NCBI GenBank assembly: GCA_024516035.1 | Contig: CM044961.1 | Span: forward strand, 7,354,428 to 7,418,427 | Length of the DNA stretch: 64,000 nt | From: Bactericera cockerelli | Taxonomy: Eukaryota > Arthropoda > Insecta > Hemiptera > Triozidae | Direction of reading: 5' to 3' | Part shown: positions 1 through 11,175 of the stretch, piece by piece | Position numbering within the stretch: position 1 is the stretch's first letter | Layout: the number at the start of each line of letters is the position of its first letter | The notes under the pieces: generated by a model | Told to the model about the DNA's origin: nothing | Databases searched by the model: none | The model's input: only the letters and a program-made list of their open reading frames with translations | Position numbers and translations under genes: made by a program

Positions 1-82
1 AGGGTAAGGTGGTAGAAAATGCTTTAGGCATTAACCTCGCCTGCTGGTTACCTTCCACTGACGAGTATTATTATTATTATAA
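1..82 (+). mobile_element. SINE C 3' tail (truncated by window start)
   Basis: Ends GGTGGTAGAAAATGC..., AACCTCGCCTGCTGGTTACC and TTCCACT followed by a TTA microsatellite. Family C has a tRNA-like head (GTCAAGTGGTTAACGCGC, GGTTCGAATCCCACCCAG) and this hairpin tail. Confidence 0.75.
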
Positions 83-452
83 ACTAGATCACTAGATCTT
101 CCATGCTGTATTGTGACATACTGGTAAGTGCTAGGTAAGTAATCCAGCATCTATCAGGTATATATCTTTGATTGTAACATCCAAGACCTGTTTCTGTCGC
201 ATACCTGTCATAATTCCGCAGCCTATTCGGATTTACATACTTACTTATGGAAATTCGATACATATCTGGATTATCTCGCTACGGATACAAATATGTAGCT
301 ATGAAAACAAATATTTAGCGATGAAACAAGTATCTTGCTAATGTAAATATAATGATTGGCAGTATTGACACTGACCTACCACAGTAATATGGAAACAGGT
401 AGTAATAATAAAAATACTTAATTAACTAATTAATATAGAAAGTAATATAGTG

Positions 453-535
453 TGTCCCGGTAGCTCTGTGGTAAAGGCGGCACTCTGTGAATCCAAAGGT
501 TCCAGGGGTCGTTAGTTCGAAATCCAACCACCAAC
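453..535 (+). mobile_element. SINE A fragment (tRNA-like head)
   Basis: TGTCCCGGTAGCTCTGTGGT followed by a decayed B-box (GTTAGTTCGAAATCC). Family A elsewhere is about 200 bp: tRNA-like head, then a body ending in GGGCAGTATAAATAAGGCG and a TTA microsatellite. Confidence 0.75.
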
Positions 536-540
536 CGTGC

Positions 541-2430
541 CTGGCGAACACTTTTTTCTACCAAAACAGGTCAGGCTACCGACCGACTAGTCACTGCTGA
601 AGCAATCGCTCATCACAGCTGGTTTTCGCAATACACCAAAGTTGCGAAAAACTTGTGCAATTATTTGCATGCTCGAGAATTCCACACGTGAGAGAACACC
701 TGAGAGAGATTATCTTTTGCTCTGTGCAAATATACTGTTGGGGATTTTTTTTTTCCGTTTTATACCTCCATCATCACGTGTGACAGGAATCTTCAGTGGT
801 CTCTCTCCTAAGGGTCCATTTCGCCAGCACCACCACCTTTAAAATGTAATGTTTTTTTTACATGGGTAAATTTTGTGCTAAATTTGTAAAAAAAAGTATA
901 TTAAATTAAATTAAAACAAAAACTACTTTATTTCTCCTGGTTTCTTGTTCAGGGTTGTTCGAATACATATTCCACGCCCTCTGACAAGACGACATTGTTC
1001 TTTTTTTTTTTCTTCTTTTTTTTCTCTTTTTTTTGATCTTCTACATTTCCTTGTTCGCCGTTTCTTGACTGTCCTTCGGCCCTTCCCTTGCCACTGAAAA
1101 CTGTGTATTCGAGAATTGTACGCAGATGACCCCGCTATAAATAATTTACATTCTCGTATAGTATATTTTTTTACAATGGTATTACATAATCGGAAGTTTT
1201 TATTATACGATGAATAATTAAACATATGTTATATAATAATACACTTTTTGTAAATCTTCTAAAATGCCAATCAAGCTTGCCGCAAATGCCGCATTACCCC
1301 TCCGAATTTCAATCGCGATTCTTAATAATAATTAATCTTCAATTATTATTCACCTCTATTAATGGAAACATCTGCTGCAATCAGCCCTCACAGGTCGAAA
1401 GTCTCGTGGAGACAGACACAAAGCCAAAGTTGCTCAGGTTATGAAGCGTCCAGAAATAGGAAAAAAATTGAAATCAGTGTACCTACCTATAGATGTATGT
1501 AAAAAAAAATTGAGCAAAAGAATTTTTTTCTTAATTTTTACTTCCTGATTTGGTTTTAAACGTCCTGATATAGTTTTAACGCCCGAACACAATAATACTT
1601 CCGATTTCTAATATCAGAAATTTCTCGGAAGTAAAAAGTATTAAGTGAAAAAAATACATTATTTTTTAGGTGAGGTGTTATTATATTACGCAATGGTATA
1701 TTTTATTATTTTTATTAAAAGTTATTATATTTGTGTTAATCACTTTCGTGATATCACAACTACTCTAAATCGCTTTACTAAATCTACGCTGAAACCGGGA
1801 CTTGAACCACCGACCTCCAAGTTACAAGTCCGCCGCCTTATCGATCAAGCTACTGAGGTTGGTATGATTTTCATTATTTATTTAATTACAATTTTTTCTA
1901 TGACCTGATAAATGTCTGACTTGAATTCAAATAGATCGGTCAGGAGTAGCTCTTTTTTGCTCAAAGTTCTAGGTCTAAACCTAGGTCAGTAATGTTATTT
2001 TTTTAATGGATTATGTTCATTCATTGACTCGATGGAACCCTACACCTTACAATTTTTTACTCTAGCAGGAAAATTAACTCTAATTCCGTTATTTTCCTCT
2101 GTAGGTCAAAAATATCTTGGTTTTTCCTTGTGGCCGGCGTAAACGTGGAGTATCAAAACAAAATGAATTTTTACTACAGTTACACCATTTGCCATTATGA
2201 TATTCAACATCGGTCATAATATGCCGACCGTTTGACCCAATTTTCGACAACTTTTTCAAACAAGTCTACTAATATTCCATAGATTTTGTATTCCACACCA
2301 AACGGTCAGTTTCTTGTTAGATTAATGGTTTCTCATGAAGTCATGTGACTAATCAATAGCCTAGAGGCGATAACAAGGTCATTAAGCTTTCATGAACAAC
2401 ATCGCTGAAGATGATCTTTTGATGAAACAT
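541..2430. other. No gene seen; short repeat pieces
   Basis: T-rich and A-rich DNA. It holds a palindromic ACTTCCGA...TCGGAAGT motif at 1596-1636 and a family P SINE at 1733-1865. No coding signal is convincing. Confidence 0.6.
1733..1865 (-). mobile_element. SINE P, tRNA-like
   Basis: On - it reads AGTAGCTTGATCGATAAGGC and a B-box-like GGTTCAAGTCCC, then a short body ending GATATCACGAAAGTGATTAAC. The same unit recurs at 5411, 16275, 24892, 46185 and 51160. Confidence 0.75.
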
Positions 2431-2632
2431 TAATTTTTTTTTTTTTTTTTTAAGGTAGTTGTGCCCCGGAACCGCTTTCGCATTAGTACTCCAGGGCACT
2501 TTACCTTTACATCCATGCCATTCCGGAAACGGAAAATTTCGGTCAGAAATTTCCGCTCCGGCTGGGATTCGAACTCGGAACCTCCGAGCTAGTAACCAAT
2601 GCTCTTAACCACTGAGCCACGGAGGTCGGCGA
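2431..2632 (-). mobile_element. SINE D, tRNA-like
   Basis: On -: GCCGACCTCCGTGGCTCAGT, GGTTCGAATCCC-like B-box, then TTCCGTTTCCGGAATGGCAT and an A-rich tail. Other copies at 10423, 40195, 40612, 48015. Confidence 0.85.
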
Positions 2633-2872
2633 AACTTGGAATTTGAATTTGGAGGGAGCTGCGAATTAAAATTTAGTTAGTAAATTTTGACAATTGTGCT
2701 CGCTCGTGTACCATGACGGAATGGCATACTTGAATGAACAAAATGAAAAGCAAATTTATTCAAATTAATGCATGGGGTTCGTTCACATTGACAAAACAAA
2801 ATGAGGCGTTCCTATTGAAAGATCCTTTAGATACATGCACACATACATATGTCCTAACAAAAGGGCGGAGTT

Positions 2873-3085
2873 ATAATAATAATATTACTCTTAAGTGGAA
2901 GGTAACCACCAGGCGAAGTTAATACTCAAAGCATTTTCTACCACCTATCCCTCAGAGTCTTATTACTATGTGGTCACAAACTCAAATGAATGAGGAAAAA
3001 TTCATGCACTGGGTGGGATTCGAACCAACGGATCCCTACGCTTCCTGGATTACCAGACTAATAGCACTTGAATACCAATGTACGG
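2873..3085 (-). mobile_element. SINE C, near full length
   Basis: Head TGGTATTCAAGTGCTATTAG...GGTTCGAATCCCACCCAG on -, then TTTTTCCTCATTCATTTGAG and the hairpin tail before an ATT microsatellite. Confidence 0.85.
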
Positions 3086-3270
3086 CTAAGGGAGTTATTG
3101 CCTATAGCAATCTCTTCCACCCATAATCCTTCAATCTCAATCGTGATGTCACATTGTCACAATTACCTAGCTTTACTATATTTTTACAGTACAGGGGATT
3201 TGAACCACTGATCTCCCGGCTGCAAATCCGTCGTCTTATTGATTGAGCTCCTGATGAGGTCGGTTATGTC

Positions 3271-3462
3271 TGTCCCGGTAGCTCAGTGGTAAAGGCGGCA
3301 CTCTCTGAATCCAGAGATTCCAGGGGTGGCGGGTTCGAAACCCAGCCGGGGACATGACAAGTTTTCTTCCCATTTGGGATTTTTACCACATAATAATACG
3401 TCTTGGCCTTACTGCTAAAATAATGGGGCTTAATAGTCATAATTGCGCAGTATAAATAAGGC
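3271..3462 (+). mobile_element. SINE A, near full length
   Basis: TGTCCCGGTAGCTCAGTGGT head with A- and B-box sequence, CCAGCCGGGGACATG, then the family body to CAGTATAAATAAGGC. Preceded by a decayed SINE P piece at 3170-3262. Confidence 0.9.
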
Positions 3463-3489
3463 TTTTTATTGACTTTTTGAAGTTGTGTC

Positions 3490-3812
3490 TTTCGCAGCCT
3501 TTTTTTATTTCGTAATTATGAAACAGCAGCTACTGTAGACACTTCTGGTCTGTGTTGTAACCTGTCCATCCCGTAGTATACCTCCCCTCTCATGGGCGAG
3601 AAGTGACACAATACTTCCCATTTGGGTGCTGGATCAGCACGAGCGCATTGGAAGGTCCCGGGTTCGAACCCCGCGCCCCACAAAAAAATGTACTCTTAAT
3701 ATGGTTAAAATTGTTTGTAAGGGACACCTTCCGGTGCGCTCGTGTTGACCCAGCACCTAAATGGGAAGTTTTCTTCTCGCCCATCAGAGGGGAGGCGCTA
3801 GCGGATAAATAA
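3490..3812. mobile_element. SINE E copies in inverted arrangement
   Basis: 3490-3680 is family E on - (CCCGTAGTATACCTCCCCTC, GGGTTCGAACCCC); 3715-3812 is another E piece on + (CACCTTCCGGTGCGCTCGTG). Together they form an imperfect inverted repeat. Confidence 0.7.
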
Positions 3813-3817
3813 TTAGC

Positions 3818-4002
3818 GGGTTGCCGCCCGCTTTGCGGGCCGAGGCATGGCCCGCACAGCAAAAAATCCTTTTTCGCCAATGGCAGGTGTTGTAGTGGGA
3901 ATTTCGAAAATCTAGACTATAAGACAAAGCTACCTACCAAATTTCAGCTTCCTAGGACTTACCAGTTCGGACAAACAGTGATGAATCAGTGAGTCAGTCA
4001 GT
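3818..4002 (-). mobile_element. Helitron-like 3' end (element runs into the gap)
   Basis: Read on -, the terminus is a GC hairpin (GGCCCGCAAAGCGGGC) followed by GGCAACCCGCTAAT, fitting the Helitron rule of a hairpin then CTRRT. The inner part matches the copy at 19158-19405. The 5' end is lost in the assembly gap. Confidence 0.65.
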
Positions 4003-4102
4003 NNNNNNNNNNNNNNNNNNNNNNNNNNNNNNNNNNNNNNNNNNNNNNNNNNNNNNNNNNNNNNNNNNNNNNNNNNNNNNNNNNNNNNNNNNNNNNNNNN
4101 NN
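4003..4102. other. Assembly gap, 100 N
   Basis: Exactly 100 undetermined bases, probably a scaffold placeholder. It lies between a Helitron-like end and a truncated 5S-derived SINE. Confidence 0.99.
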
Positions 4103-4290
4103 GACCCTTCCAATTTGAATTCTCGTGATGCTTGCTATTCCCAGCCCCAATCAGGCTGGGCGAGGTTAATTTGAGAAGCTGGTTTGTAAGTTTCCAGCGA
4201 CTGGAGGGTAAAACCCCCGTCGTGATTATGGCCAAGCAAATCCCTAATGTTGTAGGTGATTGCTTGATCCGTGCCCCTGGCACTTGTAGC
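4103..4290 (+). mobile_element. SINE F (5S rRNA-derived), body only
   Basis: Starts inside the family at the gap edge: AATTCTCGTGATGCTTGCTA, CCAATCAGGCTGGGCGAGGT, ending near CCGTCGTGATTATGGCC. The 5S-like head is missing. The family is described at 45343. Confidence 0.75.
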
Positions 4291-4310
4291 GCCAAAGAAT
4301 TATTGTTCTG

Positions 4311-4585
4311 TAGTCACCGTGGCCGAGTGAGTTAGCGCACCAAGCATTGCACGCACGGTGACCTATGGGTTCGATCCCCAGCGGAGCAGGAATTTTTTGC
4401 TCTGTACTTGGGTGTTCGGGGTCCACTCATACCTCGTGAGGAAAAATGAGCAGCTGCTTTAATGTTAGCAGCGACCAGTTTCGGAATTATAGGCACAAAT
4501 AAGATATTGGGATATTAAAGATATAGAAAAGTGGTAGAATTCTGCTCTACCCACTAAAATTGTGATATAATAACACAAAGAAAAT
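4311..4585 (+). mobile_element. SINE B, near full length
   Basis: CACCGTGGCCGAGTGAGTTA, GGGTTCGATCCCCAGCGG, CTGTACTTGGGTGTTCGGGG and GACCAGTTTCGG. Family B has a tRNA-like head and a body ending about CACAAAGAAAATTA. Confidence 0.85.
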
Positions 4586-4755
4586 TATTTATTTATATTA
4601 CTTATAAAGAATTCTTGTTCTAGAGAATTTCCATAAGAATTCAACGCGGCAATGTACTGTGTATGCTTGGGATATTGTCTACCACAGTATACATGTCATG
4701 GTACCGACCAAGTCTATACCGCACAACTTTTGTGTTGGAGAACTTAGTATTAGCC

Positions 4756-4956
4756 TGTCCCGGTAGCTAAGTGGTCAAGGTGTCCAACTGGTAATGTAGA
4801 GGTCGCGGGTTCAAAACCCAGCCGGGACATGAGAAGTCACCCTCCCATTTGATATTTTGACCACATAATAATGCGTCTTGGGATTACTTCTGCAATAAAG
4901 GGACTCATTAGTACTAATCGGACAGTAAAAATAAGGCGATATTATTATTATTATAT
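4756..4956 (+). mobile_element. SINE A, near full length
   Basis: TGTCCCGGTAGCTAAGTGGT head with GGGTTCAAAACCCAGCCGGG, the full family body and an ATT microsatellite tail. A SINE B2 begins right after it. Confidence 0.88.
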
Positions 4957-4964
4957 TATCATAG

Positions 4965-5248
4965 TAGTCACTTGGCCTAGCGGTAGCATGCTCGGCTTGC
5001 ACTTCAGGTGACGCGGGTTCGAATCTCGGCGGGGTCGGAATTTTTTCGGCTCTGTACTTTGGATGTCGGGGCCTATCGTAGCCTCGTGAGGACAATTGGG
5101 GCAGTTGTAGAATGGACAACGACCAGTGGTGGCATTACGAGATTGATCTTGGAATATGACAGTTGGTTGGAGATTGTATGATGCATAAGCATTAGTTTTC
5201 GTAATGTTGATGCTACGCACTAAATATTGTGACATAATAACACAAATA
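4965..5248 (+). mobile_element. SINE B2 (variant of family B)
   Basis: CACTTGGCCTAGCGGTAGCA, GCGGGTTCGAATCTCGGCGG, then CTGTACTTTGGATGTCGGGG and ATTGTGACATAATAACAC. It shares its body with family B but has a different tRNA-like head. Confidence 0.82.
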
Positions 5249-5410
5249 TCTAGCTCTTTACTATAGGTAAGTATAGGATTTTCAAATAGTTAACAATCTT
5301 TCTCATTGTCAAGGTCAGCTGATGTTGGATTCCGATTCAGGACAAATTTTCCTCATTATGAAGAGTGTCGATATGAATAATTCCTACTGATTGAGTAAGT
5401 TATCATAATT

Positions 5411-5540
5411 GTGTTAATCACAATGTGATATCACAATTACTCAAACTCGCTTTGCTAAATCTTTGCTGAACTTGGGACTCGAACCACCGACCTCCGATTT
5501 CGAGTTCGCCGCCTTATCGATTGAGCTACTGAAGTCGGTC
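5411..5540 (-). mobile_element. SINE P
   Basis: Same unit as 1733-1865: on - AGTAGCTCAATCGATAAGGC and TGGTTCGAGTCCC, ending near GTGATTAACACAA. Confidence 0.75.
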
Positions 5541-5607
5541 TATTCAGTCCAGATACCACCCACGCAGTTATGGTTTAATCGAAGATGGAGCAGGGGTACC
5601 TTTTTAA

Positions 5608-5702
5608 CCCGCAATCAGTACGGTTGTGAGAGATTTCTCTCACAACCGTATAAGTTACCGTGTACTGGATACGTTACAAAACTGAACCGTACTGATCCCG
5701 GG
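5608..5702. mobile_element. 95-bp piggyBac-like MITE with TTAA flanks
   Basis: TTAA lies at both edges (5604-5607, 5703-5706). The ends CCCGCAATCAGTACGGTT and AACCGTACTGATCCCGGG are inverted repeats, and a second perfect hairpin (TACGGTTGTGAGAGA, loop TT) sits inside. TTAA plus C-rich ends is the piggyBac pattern. Confidence 0.75.
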
Positions 5703-6074
5703 TTAAAATATTATTACATGTTTTATTAATTTTATTAATGTTTGAAAATAAAAAGTTGTTACAGAACGCCACTGCTCGGGTGTTTAAGGGAAAAAAATTC
5801 AGTCCATTAATTGAGAACTGAATAGGTAGGTAGTACTCAATGCACAATCCTCATTTTGGCCCTATCTGGCCATGAAAGTATAACGTGACAAAGGTTGTAA
5901 TTTTTGTCCAAACAAGCTGAAATTTTCAGGGTATTTTCGATACATTCTAAAAATTAGCTGTATACTAAGCAACGTCAAACTGATCTCAGAAATGTGCCAC
6001 ATTGAGAAAATGTCCGTTTTAGACCAGTTTTTACTAAAAGACCCCGAATCAGGTTATTTTGCTCTCTCTTTTTC

Positions 6075-6295
6075 ACTTTCAACCACATAGTCATTATCAC
6101 AAGGAGGGTTTACCCTCCATTCACTGGAAACTCACGAACTAACTACTCAAATTAACCCCACCAGCTTGAGTGGGACCGATAATAGCCATCAGCATCACGA
6201 GGGTTCAAATTTGAATGGTCACCCATCCAAGTCCTAACCTCGCTGGACGGTGTCTAACTTGCCATCGACGCTGACAGCTCTCAATTTAAGATCTG
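6075..6295 (-). mobile_element. SINE F (5S rRNA-derived)
   Basis: On - it runs from the end of the 5S-like head (ACTTGGATGGGTGACC) through the family body to CCTCCTTGTGATAATGACTA. The head is decayed. Confidence 0.8.
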
Positions 6296-6477
6296 ATATC
6301 GGTAGACCAGCGGTTCCCAACCGGTGGGCCGCGGGCAGCTCGCTACTGGGTCGCGGATGCTGGCCGAAACTCAAGAAATAATATTAATAGTGCAAAAGCA
6401 ATCGAGGCGGGCCGCAAAATTGTTTTAAAAATATTATTGGGCCCCCAAACTAAAAAGGTTGGGAAGCACTGCGGTAG
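6296..6477. mobile_element. Possible hAT-like MITE relic
   Basis: CAGCGGTTCCCAACCGGTGG near 6309 and GGTTGGGAAGCACTGCGG near 6460 form inverted ends, much like the 'CAGCGGTCGGCAACC' ends of the hAT MITEs elsewhere here. The flanks AGAC and GTAGAC hint at a duplication (GGTAGAC) on both sides. Confidence 0.55.
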
Positions 6478-6690
6478 ACCGTGCATTGTTAGTCGAGTGG
6501 TCAACGTGCTAGTCTGGTAATCCAGGTAGCGTAGTAATCTGTGGGTTCGAATCCCACCCAGTGCATGAATTTTTCCTCATTGATTTCAGTTTGTGACCAC
6601 ATAATAATAAGACTCTGAGGTGAGGGTTAGGTAGTATAAAATGCCTTGAGCATTAACCTCGCCTGCTTGTTACCTTCCACTAAAGAGTGT
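6478..6690 (+). mobile_element. SINE C, full length
   Basis: GTCGAGTGGTCAACGTGCTA head, GGGTTCGAATCCCACCCAG B-box, TTTTTCCTCATTG, and the hairpin tail AAAATGCCTTGAGCATTAAC. Confidence 0.88.
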
Positions 6691-6699
6691 TAGGCTGGT

Positions 6700-8040
6700 A
6701 TGTAGAGTCCTCACTGTAGGGATGCCTGGGTCATTTGTCCCTTCAGCTGAAGATGTTATGCAGAGACGTTTGTTTGAAAAGCCTGTGCGTATGCGCATTC
6801 AGATGTCTCTTGAGACAATAATTGTCAAGGTCGAAGTTTTCCTTATAGCAAGTTCGGGACCACCCTACAGTGAACCTTATAGGGATAAAAAAAAAAAAGT
6901 CTGTGCATACCAGCCTTATTATTATAGACAGAGTTTTTTCCTCAGAATTAACTCTGAATTAAGCTCCACATTAGTTTGATCAACTATGTAGTTTATTATA
7001 ATATCAGTGAAGAGTTCAATTTAATAGCAGTTTTCATACAAACAGCCAAGTCATGCGATATCAAACATGCAAACCGGTTGCATTTTGAACTGCCAAAGAT
7101 TGGTTCAATTTAAAAAATTTGCCAGAAACGTGTAGCCACTCTATTAATTAGGAAAACAGTAATTTGACATGCGCAAACTAGCGACATGACTTCCGCATTT
7201 TCATAACTTTACTTGCACTTTTTACTTTCTATTACCCAGAAGTTTAGAAAGTATTGTTTTCGGTGGGTTTTTTTTCGAAATTGATATGATACCATTTCTG
7301 TATGAATCTATGAATTAAATTTCAAATAAACTGGTGTGAAAAACACACGACTTTCTATTACAATTGATAAAGTTTAGTACCAATATGGATGAGGTGTTTT
7401 AATTGAGTAAGTTTTATTTAAAAAAAAAATTGTAAAAAATAATTGTAAATTTTTTTCTGTATTATCTAATAATTTATCTGGTACTAGCAGACCTCTGGAA
7501 AACAGCTTTTTACTCGCATGTACATCATTGTTCTAAATTTCCCATGATATAAATTTATATAACCTGTAGGTATACATTGCCAGTCAGGTCAAAAGTCTGC
7601 TATAGACTTCCGATGGCTCTGGCAGTAGGTAACTAATTATCACCTGTACTCGAGTAGTCTAATCCAAATCTATCCAAGTGAGAATTCGACCACATAATAA
7701 TGACTAATGAAACAGGAACGCGCTATCGGGCGGACCCCAATTCCTCCGATTTCATACCAATTGCTCCGATGTTGAAATTGGAAATGTATACGCTAATTCC
7801 TCCTCTAAAAAATTAGAACACTCTTTTCATTTTTTATTAAAAATTCTTGTTTTTATTTTTATTCATAAATGAAAATGAAATTATTGTCTATTGGAATTTG
7901 ATGCGTAAGTGAATTTTTTGTTAGAGGAATTATGTAGTTAGATAGGGTTGGGTAAAGTTAACAAGGTGAGATTGCACGATAGATCACTGACAGTTCGTCG
8001 GGTAGGATGGTTGGGTGAGGGGCTTAGGTTAGGTTGAAAT
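6700..8040. other. No gene seen
   Basis: AT-rich, low coding potential. A CTGGTGTGAAAAACACACGA motif at 7331 also begins repeats at 10775 and 15270. TCCTCCGATTT-type phrases around 7740 recur at 8237 and 8330 as short scattered repeats. Confidence 0.55.
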
Positions 8041-8047
8041 TAGCGCA

Positions 8048-8088
8048 GGCGGTTAGGCCGGGTCGCGCAGCAACCCGGTCTAACCGCC
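8048..8088. repeat. GC-rich hairpin, 16-bp arms
   Basis: GGCGGTTAGGCCGGGT pairs with ACCCGGTCTAACCGCC across a 9-base loop, with one G-T pair. It stands out in AT-rich surroundings. Confidence 0.85.
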
Positions 8089-8509
8089 TCACCCAAGCTA
8101 TCCTAGCCGGCTAACGAAACACAACATTTAGTCTGACAACCGTTTGTCTGACAAGGAGTCTCCTCAAATAAAATAAATCTATCTATGATGAGAGAAGGAA
8201 TTCACATGAAAAAGTTTATCTACCTGACCACAGTAATCGGAGGAATTGACCATACACTCCTCGTGTACCCAAAATCAACCGAGGAAGAATTAGAGTCCGG
8301 AGCAATTAGAGAGTCATTAAATCGGAGGAAATCACATACGTCCGCGCTACCGACTGTATAAAACAATACTTCCGATATCTCGGAAGTATAATATCTCCCT
8401 TGCCTTTATCCCACATGAGCTTATGTTGCTATTGGGGTCGGCATTGTTCAACCTTATGGTTGAGGTTGGTAGGGTGGAGCACGTTTATTACCTACGGCTA
8501 TTAGATGCC

Positions 8510-8690
8510 CTTCCTAACGCCAAAGATTCTATTTATAGTTTTAACGTCCTAATCAAGACGGCGGTGTTACCATCCATTCGCTGGAAGTCGTACCAGCTAT
8601 TTACCTCACCCAGCCTGGGTAGGGCCGGAAAGGCCAGCCTCACGTGTTTGGATGGAATAGAATTTTCTTCTAAAAGTCTGCCGCTGCCCC
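8510..8690 (-). mobile_element. SINE F fragment
   Basis: The central family block CACCCAGCCTGGGTAGGGCC with CCATTCGCTGGAAG; both ends are lost. Confidence 0.65.
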
Positions 8691-8879
8691 GATATCTCGG
8701 AAGTAATAACAATAAATCTTATTAAGTAGATAAGTCAAACAAGTGATTAGCTAGAATAAAAAGTATCTACGACAACTGGTTTGCTAATTTTGTATTGTGC
8801 ATTTGTGTTAGTGCGTATGTGGACTAAGTTGACACTGTGAATAGGATAGCGGTTCCCAATAGGGGTATTTTTCTTTTTG

Positions 8880-9354
8880 ATAAAAAGAAAATTTCCAGAT
8901 TCGATATTTCCAAATATTTCCATTTTATTCCAAGGTCAACATCACCACATTCGTGAAAGAAAAATGCGTTTCGGTAGTTTTAAAGATAAACAATGGACTT
9001 AACCTATAAAAGAACTGGAAACAAGAATTTTCTACTTCTATTTTGGTTAACCAAACTGGAAGGTCTGGAAGAAGGAAGAGGAAAAATTTCCTCTTCCAAA
9101 AGAAAAATGAATTGCTTCCAGTTTTGTTCATTTTATTCCAGTTTGGTTAACTTTAGTTAGAAAGAAAAAAATCCGATTAGGCCCAAAAATGACAGTCAAG
9201 TTTAAGGAAAATATTCCTTTGAAATTTTGAAAAGAAAGTCTTTGCATAGCCTAATTCGGCCCAGTTACGTTTTTTCTCATAATCCGATTAGACCCAAAAA
9301 TGACAGTCAAGTTCAAGGAAAATATCCCTTTGAAATTTTGAAAAGAAAATCTTT
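8880..9354. repeat. Foldback piece and 112-bp-spaced direct repeat
   Basis: GGTTAACCAAACTGGAA at 9045 and TTCCAGTTTGGTTAAC at 9135 are inverted; GAAGAGGAAAAATTTCCTCTTC at 9076 is itself nearly palindromic. A 75-bp phrase (AATCCGATTAGGCCCAAAAA and on) occurs at 9168 and 9280. No coding frame is recognised. Confidence 0.7.
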
Positions 9355-9519
9355 CAGTTCATTTCACCAAAATATCCCTATCAAATAATTCATCATAATA
9401 TCCTCATATCATAGAATTAAGAATTTGACCACAAAATAAAAGGACTACAAGTACTGCTGGATTTATTTTAGTTGGTCTTGGCACATCTACTTCTTAACTT
9501 CCCCATTTTAACCTTGAAA

Positions 9520-9635
9520 TTCTAGCTGTTTCCCGCCCAACCCAGGCTGGGTGAGGTTAAGTTGGGTAGCTGTATGGTAAATTTCCTTTAAATGGAGGGC
9601 AAAACGTCCGTCTCGATAGCAGTTGAAAGGTCCCT
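9520..9635 (+). mobile_element. SINE F fragment
   Basis: CCAACCCAGGCTGGGTGAGG followed by a family-like tail to GCAGTTGAAAGG. Confidence 0.7.
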
Positions 9636-9919
9636 AAGCCCAAAATATAAAAAAGATAGAAAATTACCGGTTTAGAACCCATTAAAAAGGTAAAAATCCG
9701 TTCCGGGACTTTTTGTTCACGCTGTATACCCGAATTGGAACAAAATTTTCGTTCATATTTCCGGGTCTGTGACATTCTTCGCCTAATAGTCAATGAACTT
9801 TTCCCGTCATCAGTAGGTACATTTTAAAATCTAGTCCAAATGCATAATTTTAAATTTGCATAATGGATATTATTGTTTAATGCATTTTGCGCAATGATGA
9901 CTATTTTCTCAATTAGAGA

Positions 9920-10135
9920 GCAGTTGATTCCCCGGTCGCTGAATTAGACAGATTTTGGTGGAATTCAGTATTGCTTGCTAAACATAACTCTGCCAGGCAT
10001 TCCGCCCAACCCAGGCAGGGTGAGATTAATGTGGGTAGCAGGTTTCTGAATATTCTGCGAATGGAAGGTAACAACCCCGTCGTGTATGACCATGCAGTTG
10101 AAAGCGACGTTAAACCATTATCGTGACGACGTACG
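9920..10135 (+). mobile_element. SINE F
   Basis: Body with CCAACCCAGGCAGGGTGAGA, TGTGGGTAGCAGGTTTCTGA and the tail CATGCAGTTGAAAGCGACGT. The 5S-like head is replaced or decayed. Confidence 0.75.
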
Positions 10136-10422
10136 ATCTCCTTGGTTTTACCGACTCTACTCAGGCTGGGTATCCTCGTCATAATATAACCATCTATACT
10201 CGTATAATTAGTAATTAAAGAGTGCCAGATTTCCATCGGAGCGAAGTTTGCAAAATCAAGTTCAAAAACTGCATAAGTGTGGATCAGAGTTACCCTCTCA
10301 AAAAAAAGATTAAGATTTTTCGTTAGCCTTTGGGGCAACGATGATAAATTATGTCAAATATTGCGTGGATTACAAAACATTTACAAGATGTACAAAACTT
10401 TCAAGATAACCACCTTTCAAGA

Positions 10423-10625
10423 GCCGACCTCCGTGGCTCAGTGGTTAAGAGCATTGATTACTGATCCGGAGGTTGCGGGTTCGAATCCCGGCCGAAGCGG
10501 AAATTTCTGACTGAATTTTTCCGTTTCCGGAATGGCATGGATGTAAAGGTAAAGCGCCCTGAAGTTATGCGAAAGCGGTTCCGGAGGTCACATACCTTTT
10601 TTTTTAAAAAAAAAAAAAAAAAAAA
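10423..10625 (+). mobile_element. SINE D, full length with A tail
   Basis: GACCTCCGTGGCTCAGTGGT, GCGGGTTCGAATCCCGGCCG, CCGTTTCCGGAATGGCATGG, then a T run and an A run. Confidence 0.88.
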
Positions 10626-10767
10626 AAACACCATTATACATGATAACCTCTTCATGCCCAAGGTCAGGACAATAGGTATAGTCCTAAATGCCCAGGCTAA
10701 AAAAATTATACTACCAAGTAGTTTCTCCTCGGGCGAGGACACCGGTCACTTTGTACTACAAAACAAA

Positions 10768-11175
10768 AAAAAATCTGGTGTGAACATCACACGACTTTCC
10801 TTATCCCCCAAAAATATTTGCGACCCTGCGGCCGTAGAATGCGGCCGATTTCAATCAAAAGTTTCGTGGTTTGTCTGGTGTATAAAATTAATTTGTGTAC
10901 CAAATTTCAAGTCTCTAGCTTTACCGTTCTTGAGATATCCTGTTCACACACAGACAGACAGACAGACGCACGGACCAATGGCTGAAAACAACTTTTTTGG
11001 TATCCTGAGGCCATGATTCGTCCAGAAATGTGAAAAACTGAATAGGTCAAATTTTCGACGAATACAATACTTTCCTTATTATAAGATAAGGAAAGTAATT
11101 ATTTTGGGCGCGGAGAGGATAAGTAGAAAAATACAATACCTACTTTCCTTATTATAGGATAAGGAAAGTAAAAAA
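10768..11175 (+). mobile_element. Dispersed element M (copy 1)
   Basis: Begins TCTGGTGTGAACATCACACG, contains GACAGACAGACAGACG and TTTTTTGGTATCCTGAGG, and ends in two copies of the palindrome CTTTCCTTATTATAAG...ATAAGGAAAG (11071, 11143). A reverse copy is at 14636-15300. Its class is unknown. Confidence 0.6.

Noticed and set aside
923..1225. Lysine/arginine-rich 100-codon ORF on -
   Set aside because: Composition comes from T-rich/C-rich low-complexity DNA; no homology recognised.
3271..3345. Genuine tRNA genes (also at 10430, 31139, 35791, 37384, 41595)
   Set aside because: A- and B-box-like sequence is clear, but each copy runs into the same SINE body, the acceptor stems do not close properly and there are dozens of copies; these are SINE heads.
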